Assembly: GCA_902615845.1 (NCBI GenBank)
Contig: CACMQS010000011.1
Location: forward strand, 1 to 44,519
DNA: 44,519 nt
Source of the DNA: an uncultured Alphaproteobacteria bacterium
GTDB taxonomy: Bacteria > Pseudomonadota > Alphaproteobacteria > HIMB59 > GCA-002718135
Direction: 5' to 3'
A model generated the notes under the pieces. That model saw only the letters and a list, made by a program, of their open reading frames with translations, made no database searches and was not told the origin of the DNA. This document shows positions 1 to 8,591 of the stretch, piece by piece; position 1 is the first letter of the stretch, and every line of letters begins with the position of its first letter. The position numbers were made by a program, and so were the translations under genes.

Positions 1-486
1 TATAATAATTGCTGTTTACAACCAGCAGTAGCAGATACTCAATCAGGACAATGGAGAGTTGCTCCGATTCCTAAGTGGACTGCAGATGGTTATAAATCAA
101 TGCACTGGGGAGGAACAGGTTTTGCTATACACAAAACTTCTGAAGCTCCAGATGTTGCCAAAAAACTTCTTGAAATGGCTTACTTTTCATACGAAGGACA
201 AATCAAAAAATATGAATTTTTTGGTGGAATGCCTACATTGTTAGATGCACTAAATGATCCTAGAATTAAAGATAAAGAATTTGAATTCTACGGAGGGCAA
301 AAATTTGCTGAACCATTTATTACAGTATCTGATTATACAGCTGATGATTATCAGCATGTTGGACGTGCAATTGTTGATAGAGTAAGTGGTGAATTAATGG
401 CTTCATTCGCATCAGGTGACTTAACAGCGGAAGAAACATTTGAAAAATTTGTTGATACCGTTGAAGCTGAAATTGACTTCATGTAA
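1..486 (+). CDS. ABC sugar transporter substrate-binding protein, C-terminal part (5' truncated by window)
   Basis: The reading frame is open from base 1 and ends at TAA 484-486, giving about 161 residues. The N-terminus and signal peptide lie outside the window. The C-terminal half shows features of family 1 extracellular solute-binding proteins: an HWGGTGFAIHK segment like those that close the sugar site, then alternating helices and a late helix ending EAEIDFM. It would bind a sugar in the periplasm and deliver it to the permease encoded next. A strong hairpin and then a fused permease follow directly, which supports the transporter assignment. The ligand cannot be read from the sequence. 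An ATG at 100 is internal and not the true start. Confidence 0.85.
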   Translation, partial: YNNCCLQPAVADTQSGQWRVAPIPKWTADGYKSMHWGGTGFAIHKTSEAPDVAKKLLEMAYFSYEGQIKKYEFFGGMPTLLDALNDPRIKDKEFEFYGGQKFAEPFITVSDYTADDYQHVGRAIVDRVSGELMASFASGDLTAEETFEKFVDTVEAEIDFM

Positions 487-502
487 GTTAAATTAAATAT
501 TT

Positions 503-528
503 TTCAGCAGGATTTAATTCCTGCTGAA
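503..528 (+). terminator. Intercistronic hairpin after binding-protein gene
   Basis: A perfect 10-bp stem (TTCAGCAGGA / TCCTGCTGAA) with a 6-nt loop lies between the binding-protein stop (486) and the permease start (538). It is followed by a weak T-rich tract, so it may terminate some transcripts. It may also protect the 3' end of the upstream message, as is known for hairpins after periplasmic binding-protein genes. That would give more binding protein than permease. Confidence 0.7.
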
Positions 529-537
529 TTTAATTTT

Positions 538-2367
538 ATGACAACAACAATAATAGGTAAAAAAAGGTTTAGATCAGAAAAGGCAGCGCCTTATTTTTTC
601 ATATCTCCTTTTTATATTATTTTTACCATTTTCTTTTTAATTCCAACTATTGCATCATTTATTTTAGCTTTTTATAAATGGAAAGGCGTAAAGCTTCCTA
701 AATTTAGAGGTTGGGGTAATTTTGAATATTTATTTTTTAAAGATCAGGTTTTTTGGGAAACTTTTTATAACACAGTTTTTTATAGTGCAGGAAGTGTTTT
801 TATAACTATACCATTAGCTCTTCTTTTAGCTTTAGCTTTAAATTCTGCAAGCCTTAAATTAAAACCAGTTTGGAGAATTATTTTCTTTTCGCCTATAGTT
901 ACTTCAGTCGTAGCTTCAGCACTTACGTTTAAAATGATATTAAACAATGAATTTGGAATTCTGAATTATGGTTTAAGTTTTTTAGGAGTTGAAGCAATAG
1001 ATTGGGTTGAGTCCTCTGCCACTTCAAAGTGGTCTATAATGATGCTTATAGTTTGGAGATGGACTGGTTTAACAAGTATTTATTTTTTAGCAGGCCTTCA
1101 GTTTATAGATAAAACACTATATGAAGCTGCTAAACTCGATGGTGCAAATGCCTGGCACCAGTTTTGGTATGTAACAATTCCTCAACTAGCCCCTGTCACA
1201 CTTTTTGTGGTTGTAATTGTTTCAATAGGATCATTCCAAATATTTGAGGATGTATATGTTTTTTACAGTGGAAATTCTGTTCCGTTACATGCTCAATCAA
1301 TTGTTGTTTACATGATGGAAAGAGGTATCACACAAATTAGACTTGGCTTTGGTTCTGCGATTGGGGTTTTCATGTTTTTGTGTATTTTATTGATTTCTTT
1401 ATTTCAATTAAGAACTTTTGCTTCAAATGTTAATAAAGATACTGAAAAATCTTTTATAGAAAAAATACTTTCAAAAGTTATTGATTTCATAGCTAATATT
1501 TTTCCAGTTAAAGAAAGAACTTCTAAATCCAAACCTATAGGACCAATTATTGGAAAAATAAGTTTAAATTTAGTAGTTGGAATAGTTGGTTTAATTGCGC
1601 TTGTACCATACTTATTTATGTTTTCTTCTACTTTAAAAAGTACTGCTGAAATAATGACATATCCTCCAATATTTTGGTCTAAGAATCCTAATTGGGATAA
1701 CGTTACAAATCTTTTTACTCAATGGCCTGCTTACGCCTGGATTTATAATTCAATTATAATTGCAGTAGCAGTAACTTTATTAACTATATTCTTTTGTACT
1801 TTAGCTGGTTATGCGTTTGCAAAATATGATTTTAGAGGAAAAAAATCTTTATTCTTATTTATGATTGCAACCGCAATGATTCCTTTTCCAATCATTATGA
1901 TACCATTGTACGTAATAATTGGAAAAATGGGAATGATGGATAGCTTAATGGGATGTATTATTCCATTTGTGGCTCCAGCAATCGGTATATTTATGATGAG
2001 ACAGTTTATATCAGCAGTACCAGATGAACTTATTCAAGCTGCAAGAGCAGATGGAGCAGGTGAATTTAGAGTATTTTGGCAAATTGTAGTTCCTCTTGTT
2101 TGGCCAGGAATTGCAACATTAGCTATAATTACCTTTGTTCAGTCATGGGGTAGTTATTTGTGGCCATTAATTATCTTGAGAGATGATTTAAATTATACAA
2201 TTACTCTTGGTATGACCGAAGTATTTGCATTAAGTATCGGTCAGGAGCCCCAATATGGTCAGGCAATGGCTTTTGCATTTATAACTTCATTACCAGTTAT
2301 AATTGTTTTTGCATTTGTACAAAGATACTACATAGCAGGCTTGTCTGCGGGTGCAGTAAAAGGTTAA
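538..2367 (+). CDS. Fused ABC sugar permease (MalF/UgpA-like + MalG/UgpE-like domains in one chain)
   Basis: A single 609-residue frame holds two complete binding-protein-dependent permease domains. Domain 1 (about residues 20-295) has six hydrophobic segments and an EAA loop at about 196 (EAAKLDGANAWHQFW). A polar linker (about 295-335) leads to domain 2 (about 340-609), with a second EAA loop at about 500 (QAARADGAGEFRVFW). In the family these are normally two separate proteins of about 290 residues that form the membrane channel, and each EAA loop docks on an ATPase subunit. No stop or frameshift separates them here. The gene starts 9 nt after the hairpin and is followed by a Gfo/Idh gene after 6 nt. 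No ATPase gene is next to it within the window. Confidence 0.93.
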   Translation: MTTTIIGKKRFRSEKAAPYFFISPFYIIFTIFFLIPTIASFILAFYKWKGVKLPKFRGWGNFEYLFFKDQVFWETFYNTVFYSAGSVFITIPLALLLALALNSASLKLKPVWRIIFFSPIVTSVVASALTFKMILNNEFGILNYGLSFLGVEAIDWVESSATSKWSIMMLIVWRWTGLTSIYFLAGLQFIDKTLYEAAKLDGANAWHQFWYVTIPQLAPVTLFVVVIVSIGSFQIFEDVYVFYSGNSVPLHAQSIVVYMMERGITQIRLGFGSAIGVFMFLCILLISLFQLRTFASNVNKDTEKSFIEKILSKVIDFIANIFPVKERTSKSKPIGPIIGKISLNLVVGIVGLIALVPYLFMFSSTLKSTAEIMTYPPIFWSKNPNWDNVTNLFTQWPAYAWIYNSIIIAVAVTLLTIFFCTLAGYAFAKYDFRGKKSLFLFMIATAMIPFPIIMIPLYVIIGKMGMMDSLMGCIIPFVAPAIGIFMMRQFISAVPDELIQAARADGAGEFRVFWQIVVPLVWPGIATLAIITFVQSWGSYLWPLIILRDDLNYTITLGMTEVFALSIGQEPQYGQAMAFAFITSLPVIIVFAFVQRYYIAGLSAGAVKG

Positions 2368-2373
2368 AATAAA

Positions 2374-3417
2374 ATGGAAAAAATAAAATGGGGTATAATA
2401 GGTCCCGGAAGTATAGCAAATGCTTTTGCTGATGGATTAAAAGATTCTTATTCTGGGCAGCTAGTAAGTATAGCAAGTAAAAATGATGATCGCCGTAAAA
2501 ACTTTGGTGACAAATATGATATTCATCCTGATTTTAGATTTGATAATTATGATGATATAATAAATTCAGAACATATAGATGCTATTTATATTTCCACACC
2601 ACATACTTTACATGCTGAATGGACAATAAAAGCTGCTGGTAAAGGAAAGCATGTTCTTTGTGAAAAACCAGGTGCTGTTAATTTAAAAGAAGGTAAAAAA
2701 ATAATAGAGGCAGTAAAAGAAGCTGGAGTTTTCTACATGGAGGGCTTTATGTATCGTTGTCATCCGCAAATTCCAAAACTTTTAGAAGTAATTAAAAATA
2801 AAACTGTAGGTGATATAACATCTATTGAAGCCTCTTTTGGTTTTGATGTAGGTAAAACAATTCCTGATCACAGATTATTTAATAAAAGTTTAGCAGGAGG
2901 AGGTATTCTTGATGTAGGATTGTATCCTATTTCATTTTCTAGACTAATTGCAGGAGTAGCAACTGATGAAAAATTTTTAGAACCTAAATTTATTGATGCT
3001 GAAGCAAGAATAGGTGAAACAGGTGTTGATGAAGTTGCTCATGCTAATCTAGAATTTAAAAATGGAATTAAAGCAAAAGTTTCAACTGCAGTTAGAGAAA
3101 GTATGAAAAACAATGCTGTTATCACAGGTTCTAAAGGTACTATTGAAATACCTAATCCATGGATGCCAGGAAGAGATGGAGGTCCTTATCATGCAAAAAT
3201 CATTATTAATAAAAATGGCAATGAAGAAGTAATTGATGTTAAAGGACCAGAACATTTATTTTTCTTTGAAGGAGAACTTGCAAGCCAGTGCATTGCAAAA
3301 GAAAAAACACAACCACCTCATCCAGCAATGACTTGGGAAGATACATTAGGTAATCTTCAAGCTCTTGATGTATGGAGAGAAAAAGTAAATTATAAATTAC
3401 CACAGGATGAAATATGA
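2374..3417 (+). CDS. Gfo/Idh/MocA family NAD(P)-dependent oxidoreductase
   Basis: A 347-residue protein with an N-terminal Rossmann motif GIIGPGSIA (residues 7-15) and the family's EKP catalytic-lysine motif at 97-99 (EKPGAVN, K98). A GGGILDVGLYPI segment follows, with D180 and Y184 in the usual active-site positions. This pattern is closest to the dihydrodiol-dehydrogenase-like / glucose-fructose-oxidoreductase branch, which oxidises or reduces sugar hydroxyls with a bound nicotinamide. It lies 6 nt after the fused permease and overlaps the aldo/keto reductase by 4 nt (ATGA). It is therefore probably co-transcribed with the importer and acts on the imported sugar in the cytoplasm. The substrate is not known. 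Confidence 0.88.
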   Translation: MEKIKWGIIGPGSIANAFADGLKDSYSGQLVSIASKNDDRRKNFGDKYDIHPDFRFDNYDDIINSEHIDAIYISTPHTLHAEWTIKAAGKGKHVLCEKPGAVNLKEGKKIIEAVKEAGVFYMEGFMYRCHPQIPKLLEVIKNKTVGDITSIEASFGFDVGKTIPDHRLFNKSLAGGGILDVGLYPISFSRLIAGVATDEKFLEPKFIDAEARIGETGVDEVAHANLEFKNGIKAKVSTAVRESMKNNAVITGSKGTIEIPNPWMPGRDGGPYHAKIIINKNGNEEVIDVKGPEHLFFFEGELASQCIAKEKTQPPHPAMTWEDTLGNLQALDVWREKVNYKLPQDEI

Positions 3418-4367
3418 AATACGGTAGAATAGAAGGAATAAATAAAGACATTTCTAAACTTGTTATGGGATGTGATAACCAAGACGATATCAATGAGGCT
3501 TCAAAGTTATGGGATCATTGGATTGAAGTTGGTGGCAATATCTTTGATACTGCATTTATTTATGGGGGTGGTAATCATGAAAAAGTTTTTGGCGAATGGT
3601 TAAAAAATAATAATAGACAAGATGTTTTAATACTTGGTAAAGGTGCGCATTCACCTGAATGTAATCCTGAAGCAATTTCAAAGCAATTAACCATCTCTCT
3701 TGAACGAATGAAAACAGATTATGTTGATATTTATATCATGCACCGAGATAATACTGATTATCCAATTGATGAATTCATGGATGTTTTAAATGAGGAAAAG
3801 GAAAAAGGTAGAATTAAAATATTTGGTGGTTCAAATTGGACAATACAAAGATTTAAAGAAGCAAATGAATGGGCAGAAAAAAATAATAAACAAGAAATGT
3901 CAATTTTAAATAATAATTTAGCACTTGCTAAAATGATTAAGCCTCTTTGGAATGGTTGCTTATCATCTAATACTGAAGAGATATTAGCATACCTAAATTC
4001 TTCACAAAAATCTCATATGTCTTGGTCTAGTCAAGCAAGAGGTTATTTTTTACCTGATAATATAACGCAAGAGATTGAAGATAAAATTACTAAGGCGGAG
4101 ACATACCGAGCACCAGGGGAGAACTCAAGTGGTCCTATTAGTTGCTATGATAGTGAAGATAATAGAGAAAGAAAAAAAAGAGCTATGGAACTAGCTGATA
4201 AAAAAGGCTGTTCTGCTCATAATATTGCAGCAAGCTGGACTATAAACCAGTCTTTTCCCTCTTTTGCATTAATTGGCCCTAGATCTGTTAAAGAGTTAGA
4301 TACAACTCTTCCTTGTCTTGATATTGAATTGAGCCAAGAAGAAATTAACTGGTTGAATCTTCTCTAA
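3414..4367 (+). CDS. Aldo/keto reductase family protein
   Basis: A 317-residue (beta/alpha)8-barrel oxidoreductase. The catalytic tetrad of the family can be placed: D45 and Y50 in FDTAFIYGGG, K76 in LILGKGAH and H110 in DIYIMHRDN. The C-terminal GPRSVKELD segment matches the NADPH-phosphate-binding region. It reduces an aldehyde or ketone, or runs in reverse on a sugar hydroxyl. It is translationally coupled to the preceding Gfo/Idh gene through an ATGA overlap and closes the first sugar operon. The next gene begins 88 bp later with its own strong ribosome-binding site. The physiological substrate cannot be told from the sequence. Confidence 0.9.
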   Translation: MKYGRIEGINKDISKLVMGCDNQDDINEASKLWDHWIEVGGNIFDTAFIYGGGNHEKVFGEWLKNNNRQDVLILGKGAHSPECNPEAISKQLTISLERMKTDYVDIYIMHRDNTDYPIDEFMDVLNEEKEKGRIKIFGGSNWTIQRFKEANEWAEKNNKQEMSILNNNLALAKMIKPLWNGCLSSNTEEILAYLNSSQKSHMSWSSQARGYFLPDNITQEIEDKITKAETYRAPGENSSGPISCYDSEDNRERKKRAMELADKKGCSAHNIAASWTINQSFPSFALIGPRSVKELDTTLPCLDIELSQEEINWLNLL

Positions 4368-4374
4368 TATTACT

Positions 4375-4451
4375 AACAAATTGCGTTAATTTAACTGGTT
4401 GACTTTGTTGTTAAGATATTGATTGTCTTATTAAAATTAATCAAAGGGAGG
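4375..4451 (+). promoter_or_regulatory. Putative promoter/operator and strong RBS of second sugar operon
   Basis: The 88-bp gap holds an inverted repeat GTTAA-T-TTAAC (4385-4395) and a TTGACT -35-like hexamer (4399-4404). No good -10 stands at 16-18 bp from it; TTGTTG (4405-4410) to TTATTA (4428-4433) at 17 bp is an alternative. A 12-bp TTAACTGGTTGA at 4391-4402 repeats one at 4345-4356 inside the preceding gene. GGGAGG (4446-4451) sits 4 nt before the ATG and is one of the strongest Shine-Dalgarno sequences in the window. It fits the high expression expected for a binding protein. Confidence 0.45.
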
Positions 4452-4455
4452 AAAA

Positions 4456-5700
4456 ATGAAAAAATTTTTTTCAATACTTTTAACTTTATTTTTACCCCTA
4501 TCTTTCACTAATGTTTCTAAAGCTGCAGGGCATATGGAAGCTGAAGTTATTCACTGGTGGACATCTGGTGGAGAACAAGCTGCTATTTCTCAATTTGCAG
4601 AAGCTTGGCAAGAGATGGGCAACACTTGGATTGATACTGCTATTACTGGTGGTGACAATGCAAGAGGAACAACTGTAAACAGAATTATTGGTGGAAATCC
4701 ACCAACTGCAGCACAGTTTAATATTTCAAAACAATTTGTAGACTTAGTTGAGCAGGGCTTACTTCAATCACTTGAAGAAGTTGCATCTGCTGAAGGATGG
4801 AGAGATTTTATTTATCCACCTGAACTAATCGAAACTTGCGAATTTGAAGGTGAATTTTATTGTGTACCAGTAAACATTCACAGTTGGCAATGGATGTGGA
4901 TTAACAACGATGTATATAAACAAGTTGGTCTACCAGTTCCTCAAACATTTGAAGAATTTTTAGCTGGTGCCCCAACTATACAAGATGCAGGAATTATTCC
5001 TTTAGCACTTGGTGGACAAGGATGGCAAGAATCTGGAATGTTTGATGTTGTTGCGTCTTCAATAATGGGCTTTCCTTTAATGCAATCAATTTATAGAGAT
5101 AAAGATGTTGATGCATTTAGAGATGGTAGATTTGAATCAGTTTTAAATACTTTCAGAGAACTAAATACATTTACTGATGAAGGATCACCTGGAAGATTGT
5201 GGAATGATACAACAGCAATGGTTATCGAAGGTAAAGCTGCAATGCAAGTTATGGGAGACTGGGCAAGAGGTGAGTTTGCTGTAGCAGGTAAAGAAGCTAT
5301 GGTAGATTATTCTTGTGTTATTCCAGGAAAAGAAAAATATGTTGCACTTGGTGGTGATGTATTTGTATTCCCAAAAAACGACGATCCAAAAGTGAAGGAT
5401 GTACAATTAGCTATGGCTAGTATGATGGTAAATCCAACAGTACAAGCTAAATTTAATAATGCTAAGGGATCATTACCAATGAGACTAGATGTAGATACTT
5501 CTGCAGCTGATGCTTGTATGCAAATGGGTTTAGATTTAATTCAAAATCCTGATGCAATTATGAGAGAAAGTGATGATTGGAATACACCTGCATTTACAAG
5601 TGCTTGGGATGATATCATTTCTGAATTCAGAAATGATCCTAATTACACTGTTGCTCAAGTGATGGATGATCTTGAAGGTGTTTTAACAAGTGGTCTATAA
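4456..5700 (+). CDS. ABC sugar transporter substrate-binding protein
   Basis: A 414-residue family 1 extracellular solute-binding protein. It has a Sec signal peptide (MKKFFSILLTLFLPL, with likely cleavage after about residue 24, near SKAAG) and no lipobox. The mature N-terminus EAEVIHWWTSGGEQAA is typical of glucose/glycoside-binding proteins of the MalE/UgpB type. Later segments such as QVMGDWARGEF and LGGDVFVFPK also match that family. It captures the sugar in the periplasm for the two permeases directly downstream. Four cysteines are present in the mature part, and a CEFEGEFYC pair could form a disulfide. A strong SD (GGGAGG) precedes the start and a strong hairpin follows the stop, both consistent with high expression. 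Confidence 0.93.
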   Translation: MKKFFSILLTLFLPLSFTNVSKAAGHMEAEVIHWWTSGGEQAAISQFAEAWQEMGNTWIDTAITGGDNARGTTVNRIIGGNPPTAAQFNISKQFVDLVEQGLLQSLEEVASAEGWRDFIYPPELIETCEFEGEFYCVPVNIHSWQWMWINNDVYKQVGLPVPQTFEEFLAGAPTIQDAGIIPLALGGQGWQESGMFDVVASSIMGFPLMQSIYRDKDVDAFRDGRFESVLNTFRELNTFTDEGSPGRLWNDTTAMVIEGKAAMQVMGDWARGEFAVAGKEAMVDYSCVIPGKEKYVALGGDVFVFPKNDDPKVKDVQLAMASMMVNPTVQAKFNNAKGSLPMRLDVDTSAADACMQMGLDLIQNPDAIMRESDDWNTPAFTSAWDDIISEFRNDPNYTVAQVMDDLEGVLTSGL

Positions 5701-5712
5701 CTTATAATTATC

Positions 5713-5737
5713 TTAGGGCAGGGTTTACCTGCCCTAA
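5713..5737 (+). terminator. Intercistronic hairpin after second binding-protein gene
   Basis: A perfect 10-bp GC-rich stem (TTAGGGCAGG / CCTGCCCTAA) with loop GTTTA lies 12 nt after the binding-protein stop and 15 nt before the permease start. No long U-tract follows, so partial termination or 3'-end protection of the binding-protein message is more likely than full termination. Its place matches the hairpin at 503-528 in the first operon, although the stem sequence is different. Confidence 0.72.
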
Positions 5738-5752
5738 TTATATAAAAAATTT

Positions 5753-6634
5753 ATGCCTTTATTTAGAAACATTGCATCAATAATTGCATTACTTCCAATG
5801 ATTATAATATCTTTAACAGTATTTGTAGGATGTATAATTTATTCTTTTATTTATTCTCTTACGAACTCTAAATTAATTCCTGTCACAAATTTTGTAGGTT
5901 TTGATCAATATGAAAGATTATTTAAACAAAGAAAATGGGATGTTGCAGTTGAAAATATTTTTATCTACGGTTTTGTATTCACAATTGGTTGTCTAATTAT
6001 TGGTTTTCTTCTTGCAGTATTAATTGATCAAAAAATTAGAGGAGAAAGTCTATTTAGAACTATTTTTTTATATCCTTATGCAATGTCTTTTGTTGTAACT
6101 GGTTTAGTCTGGAAGTGGGTTCTAAACCCAACCTTTGGATTAGAAAATTCAATGCATATGTGGGGTTTTTCTTGGTTTGAACTTGATTGGTTAGTAAATA
6201 GAGATTTAGCAATATATGCTGTTTGTATTGCAGCTGTTTGGCAGGGCGCAGGTTTTGTGATGGTTTTAATGTTAGCAGGTCTCAGAGGTATAGATGAAGA
6301 TATCTGGAAATCATTAAGTATTGAAGGAGTAGCAAAGTGGAAATCTTATTTATTTGTAATTCTACCAATGCTTAGACCAATGGTTGTTACAGCTATAGTT
6401 CTAATTGCTGCCGGAGTAGTTAAAGTTTATGACTTAATTTTAGCGTTAACATCTGGTGGACCTGGTTATGCAACAACTACACCCGCTATGTATGTTATGG
6501 AAAATTTTTTTAGTAGAGCTAATTTAGGACAAGCATTTGCAGCATCGATAATTATGTTTATTTCTGTTGTATGCATACTTGCCCCGTGGGCATTTTATGA
6601 ATTTTATTTGAGAAATAAATACGCAGCAAACTAA
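5753..6634 (+). CDS. ABC sugar permease, MalF/UgpA-like
   Basis: A 293-residue inner-membrane protein with six predicted hydrophobic segments. Its EAA-type loop is in the segment EDIWKSLSIEGVAKWKSY, where the usual Ala-Ala is Lys-Ser-Leu-Ser, before VILPMLRP. It forms one half of the channel and pairs with the next gene's product. The stop codon shares one base with the next start (TAATG), which indicates translational coupling. It belongs to the second importer with the binding protein upstream and the ATPase downstream. Unlike the first operon, the two permeases are separate here. Confidence 0.93.
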   Translation: MPLFRNIASIIALLPMIIISLTVFVGCIIYSFIYSLTNSKLIPVTNFVGFDQYERLFKQRKWDVAVENIFIYGFVFTIGCLIIGFLLAVLIDQKIRGESLFRTIFLYPYAMSFVVTGLVWKWVLNPTFGLENSMHMWGFSWFELDWLVNRDLAIYAVCIAAVWQGAGFVMVLMLAGLRGIDEDIWKSLSIEGVAKWKSYLFVILPMLRPMVVTAIVLIAAGVVKVYDLILALTSGGPGYATTTPAMYVMENFFSRANLGQAFAASIIMFISVVCILAPWAFYEFYLRNKYAAN

Positions 6635-7515
6635 TGAGTTCTATACCTTCAGGTCCTCGTCCAAAATATTTAACAGTAGGAAGGATAGGTATGTATTGTT
6701 TCATTTTAGTGTGTGCTTTATTCTTTTTAATGCCGTTATATGTAATGGTTATCACATCCTTAAAAGATATGGATGAAATAAGAGCTGCAAATATTTTAAA
6801 TTTACCTAAAGAACTTAGTTTTTATTCTTGGCCAAAAGCTTGGTCTCAAGCATGTACTGGATTTGTATGTGAAGGTCTTAAACCAGGTTTTTTTAACTCA
6901 ATTAAAATTACTGTTCCAAGTGTTATTGTGTCTGTTGGACTAAGCGCAATAAATGGATATGCTTTAGCTTTTTGGCGATTTAAGGGAGCATATTTCTTTT
7001 TTGGTTTGTGTATGTTTGGTGCTTTTATTCCTTATCAGGTAATGGTTTATCCTCTGCTAAAAATAGAAGATGCATTGGGTATTTATTCCACTCTTCCAGG
7101 CATAATTTTAGTACATACTATTTTTGGTATGCCAATATTAACACTAATTTTTAGAAATTTTTATGTCAGTTTACCAATAGATTTATTTAAAGCTGCAAGA
7201 ATAGACGGAGGTAATTTTATAAAAATATTTCTGTATGTTATTATCCCAATGTCTGCTCCTATAACTATTGTAGCTGTCATTCTTCAAGTTACAGGAATTT
7301 GGAATGATTTTCTTCTAGGATTGGTTTTTGCAGGAAGAGACAACCAACCAATGACAGTTCAATTAAATAATATTGTACAAGTAGATTATGGTGTTGCCGA
7401 ATACAACGTAGATATGTCAGCAACAATTTTAACTTCTCTAGTACCTCTTTTTGTATACTTTATTTCTGGAAGATGGTTTGTGCGTGGAATAGCAGCTGGG
7501 GCAATAAAAGGGTGA
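6634..7515 (+). CDS. ABC sugar permease, MalG/UgpE-like
   Basis: A 293-residue inner-membrane protein with six hydrophobic segments and a clear EAA loop (FKAARIDGGNFIKIFLYVIIP), which contacts the ATPase. The C-terminus RGIAAGAIKG is the typical ending of MalG-type permeases, and the fused permease at 538-2367 ends very similarly (LSAGAVKG). It makes the second half of the channel of the importer. The gene overlaps the upstream permease by one base and is followed after 2 nt by the ATPase gene. Confidence 0.94.
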   Translation: MSSIPSGPRPKYLTVGRIGMYCFILVCALFFLMPLYVMVITSLKDMDEIRAANILNLPKELSFYSWPKAWSQACTGFVCEGLKPGFFNSIKITVPSVIVSVGLSAINGYALAFWRFKGAYFFFGLCMFGAFIPYQVMVYPLLKIEDALGIYSTLPGIILVHTIFGMPILTLIFRNFYVSLPIDLFKAARIDGGNFIKIFLYVIIPMSAPITIVAVILQVTGIWNDFLLGLVFAGRDNQPMTVQLNNIVQVDYGVAEYNVDMSATILTSLVPLFVYFISGRWFVRGIAAGAIKG

Positions 7516-7517
7516 GT

Positions 7518-8591
7518 ATGAAAAGTAGTGTTGAAGTAAAAAATATATCCTTCAGTTATGGAAAAACTGAAATATTAAATGATTTAAGTCTTGATATTAA
7601 AGAAGGAGAATTCATGGTTTTGCTTGGTCCTTCAGGTTGTGGAAAGACTACTTTATTAAACTGTATTGCTGGTCTTTTAGATTTAACGGATGGACAGATT
7701 TGGATTGAAGATGATAACGTTACATGGAAAGAACCAAAAGATAGACATATAGGAATGGTATTCCAATCTTACGCATTGTACCCAAGTATGACTGTTGAGA
7801 AAAATTTATCATTTGGTTTAAGAATGATGGGTACTGCAAAAGATTTAATTAATGAAAAAATTAAAAAAGCTGCAAATCTTCTACAAATAAATGAATTACT
7901 TAAAAGAAAACCCTCTCAACTCTCTGGGGGCCAAAGACAGCGCGTAGCTATTGGTAGAGCTTTGGTTAGGGATGCGAAAGTTTTTTTATTTGATGAGCCT
8001 TTAAGTAACCTTGATGCAAAACTAAGAGCTGAACTACGTTATGAAATTAAAAAACTTCATAGAGATTTATCAAATACTATGATTTACGTTACTCATGATC
8101 AAATAGAAGCTATGACGCTTGCAGACCGTATATCTGTTATGAAAGATGGATTAATACAACAATTAGATACTCCTAAGCAAATTTATAACAAACCAGCTAA
8201 TTTATTTGTGGCTGGGTTTATTGGATCTCCGAGCATGAATTTTTTAAATGCCAAATTTGATAAATCAAATCAAAATATAATTGTTGGTAATAAACAAATT
8301 GATATTTCTAAATATGAAAACATAAATAATATGATTAATGATCAAAAGGTTGTCTTTGGAATAAGACCTGAAAATATAAACATAGAAAAAAATGAAAATT
8401 CTATTCAATGTAAAGTTGAATTAGTGGAACCTATGGGGGCAGATACTCTTGTGTGGACTAGTATTGAAGGTAATCCAATATCTATTAGGCTCGAAGGAAG
8501 TTCAAATTTTAATTTAAATGATGAAATAAACATTTCATTTGATATAAATAAATCTTCAATATTTGACAGTAAATCTGAGGAGAGAATTTAA
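7518..8591 (+). CDS. ABC transporter ATP-binding protein, MalK/UgpC/MsiK-like
   Basis: A 357-residue sugar-importer ATPase. Visible motifs are Walker A GPSGCGKT (37-44), Q-loop Q83, signature LSGGQ (135-139), Walker B VFLFDEP with E160, and the switch histidine H193 (THDQ). A C-terminal TOBE/OB-like regulatory region (about 235-357) includes FGIRPENI. It drives transport by ATP hydrolysis at the cytoplasmic face. The ATG at 7518 is chosen over an upstream ATG at 7473, because the longer form would overlap 43 bp of the permease and lacks similarity. A GGTGAG-type SD precedes 7518. It is the only ATPase gene seen here, so it might also serve the fused-permease transporter. Confidence 0.95.
   Translation: MKSSVEVKNISFSYGKTEILNDLSLDIKEGEFMVLLGPSGCGKTTLLNCIAGLLDLTDGQIWIEDDNVTWKEPKDRHIGMVFQSYALYPSMTVEKNLSFGLRMMGTAKDLINEKIKKAANLLQINELLKRKPSQLSGGQRQRVAIGRALVRDAKVFLFDEPLSNLDAKLRAELRYEIKKLHRDLSNTMIYVTHDQIEAMTLADRISVMKDGLIQQLDTPKQIYNKPANLFVAGFIGSPSMNFLNAKFDKSNQNIIVGNKQIDISKYENINNMINDQKVVFGIRPENINIEKNENSIQCKVELVEPMGADTLVWTSIEGNPISIRLEGSSNFNLNDEINISFDINKSSIFDSKSEERI

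Noticed and set aside
1380-1580. A missed frameshift or stop between two separate permease genes
   Set aside because: The frame stays open with a normal polar linker and no internal start with an SD, so a true fusion is simpler. It still needs confirmation from relatives.
5185-5406. Antisense ORFs inside binding-protein, helicase and other genes
   Set aside because: They overlap strongly supported genes in other frames and show no domain, start signal or context of their own.
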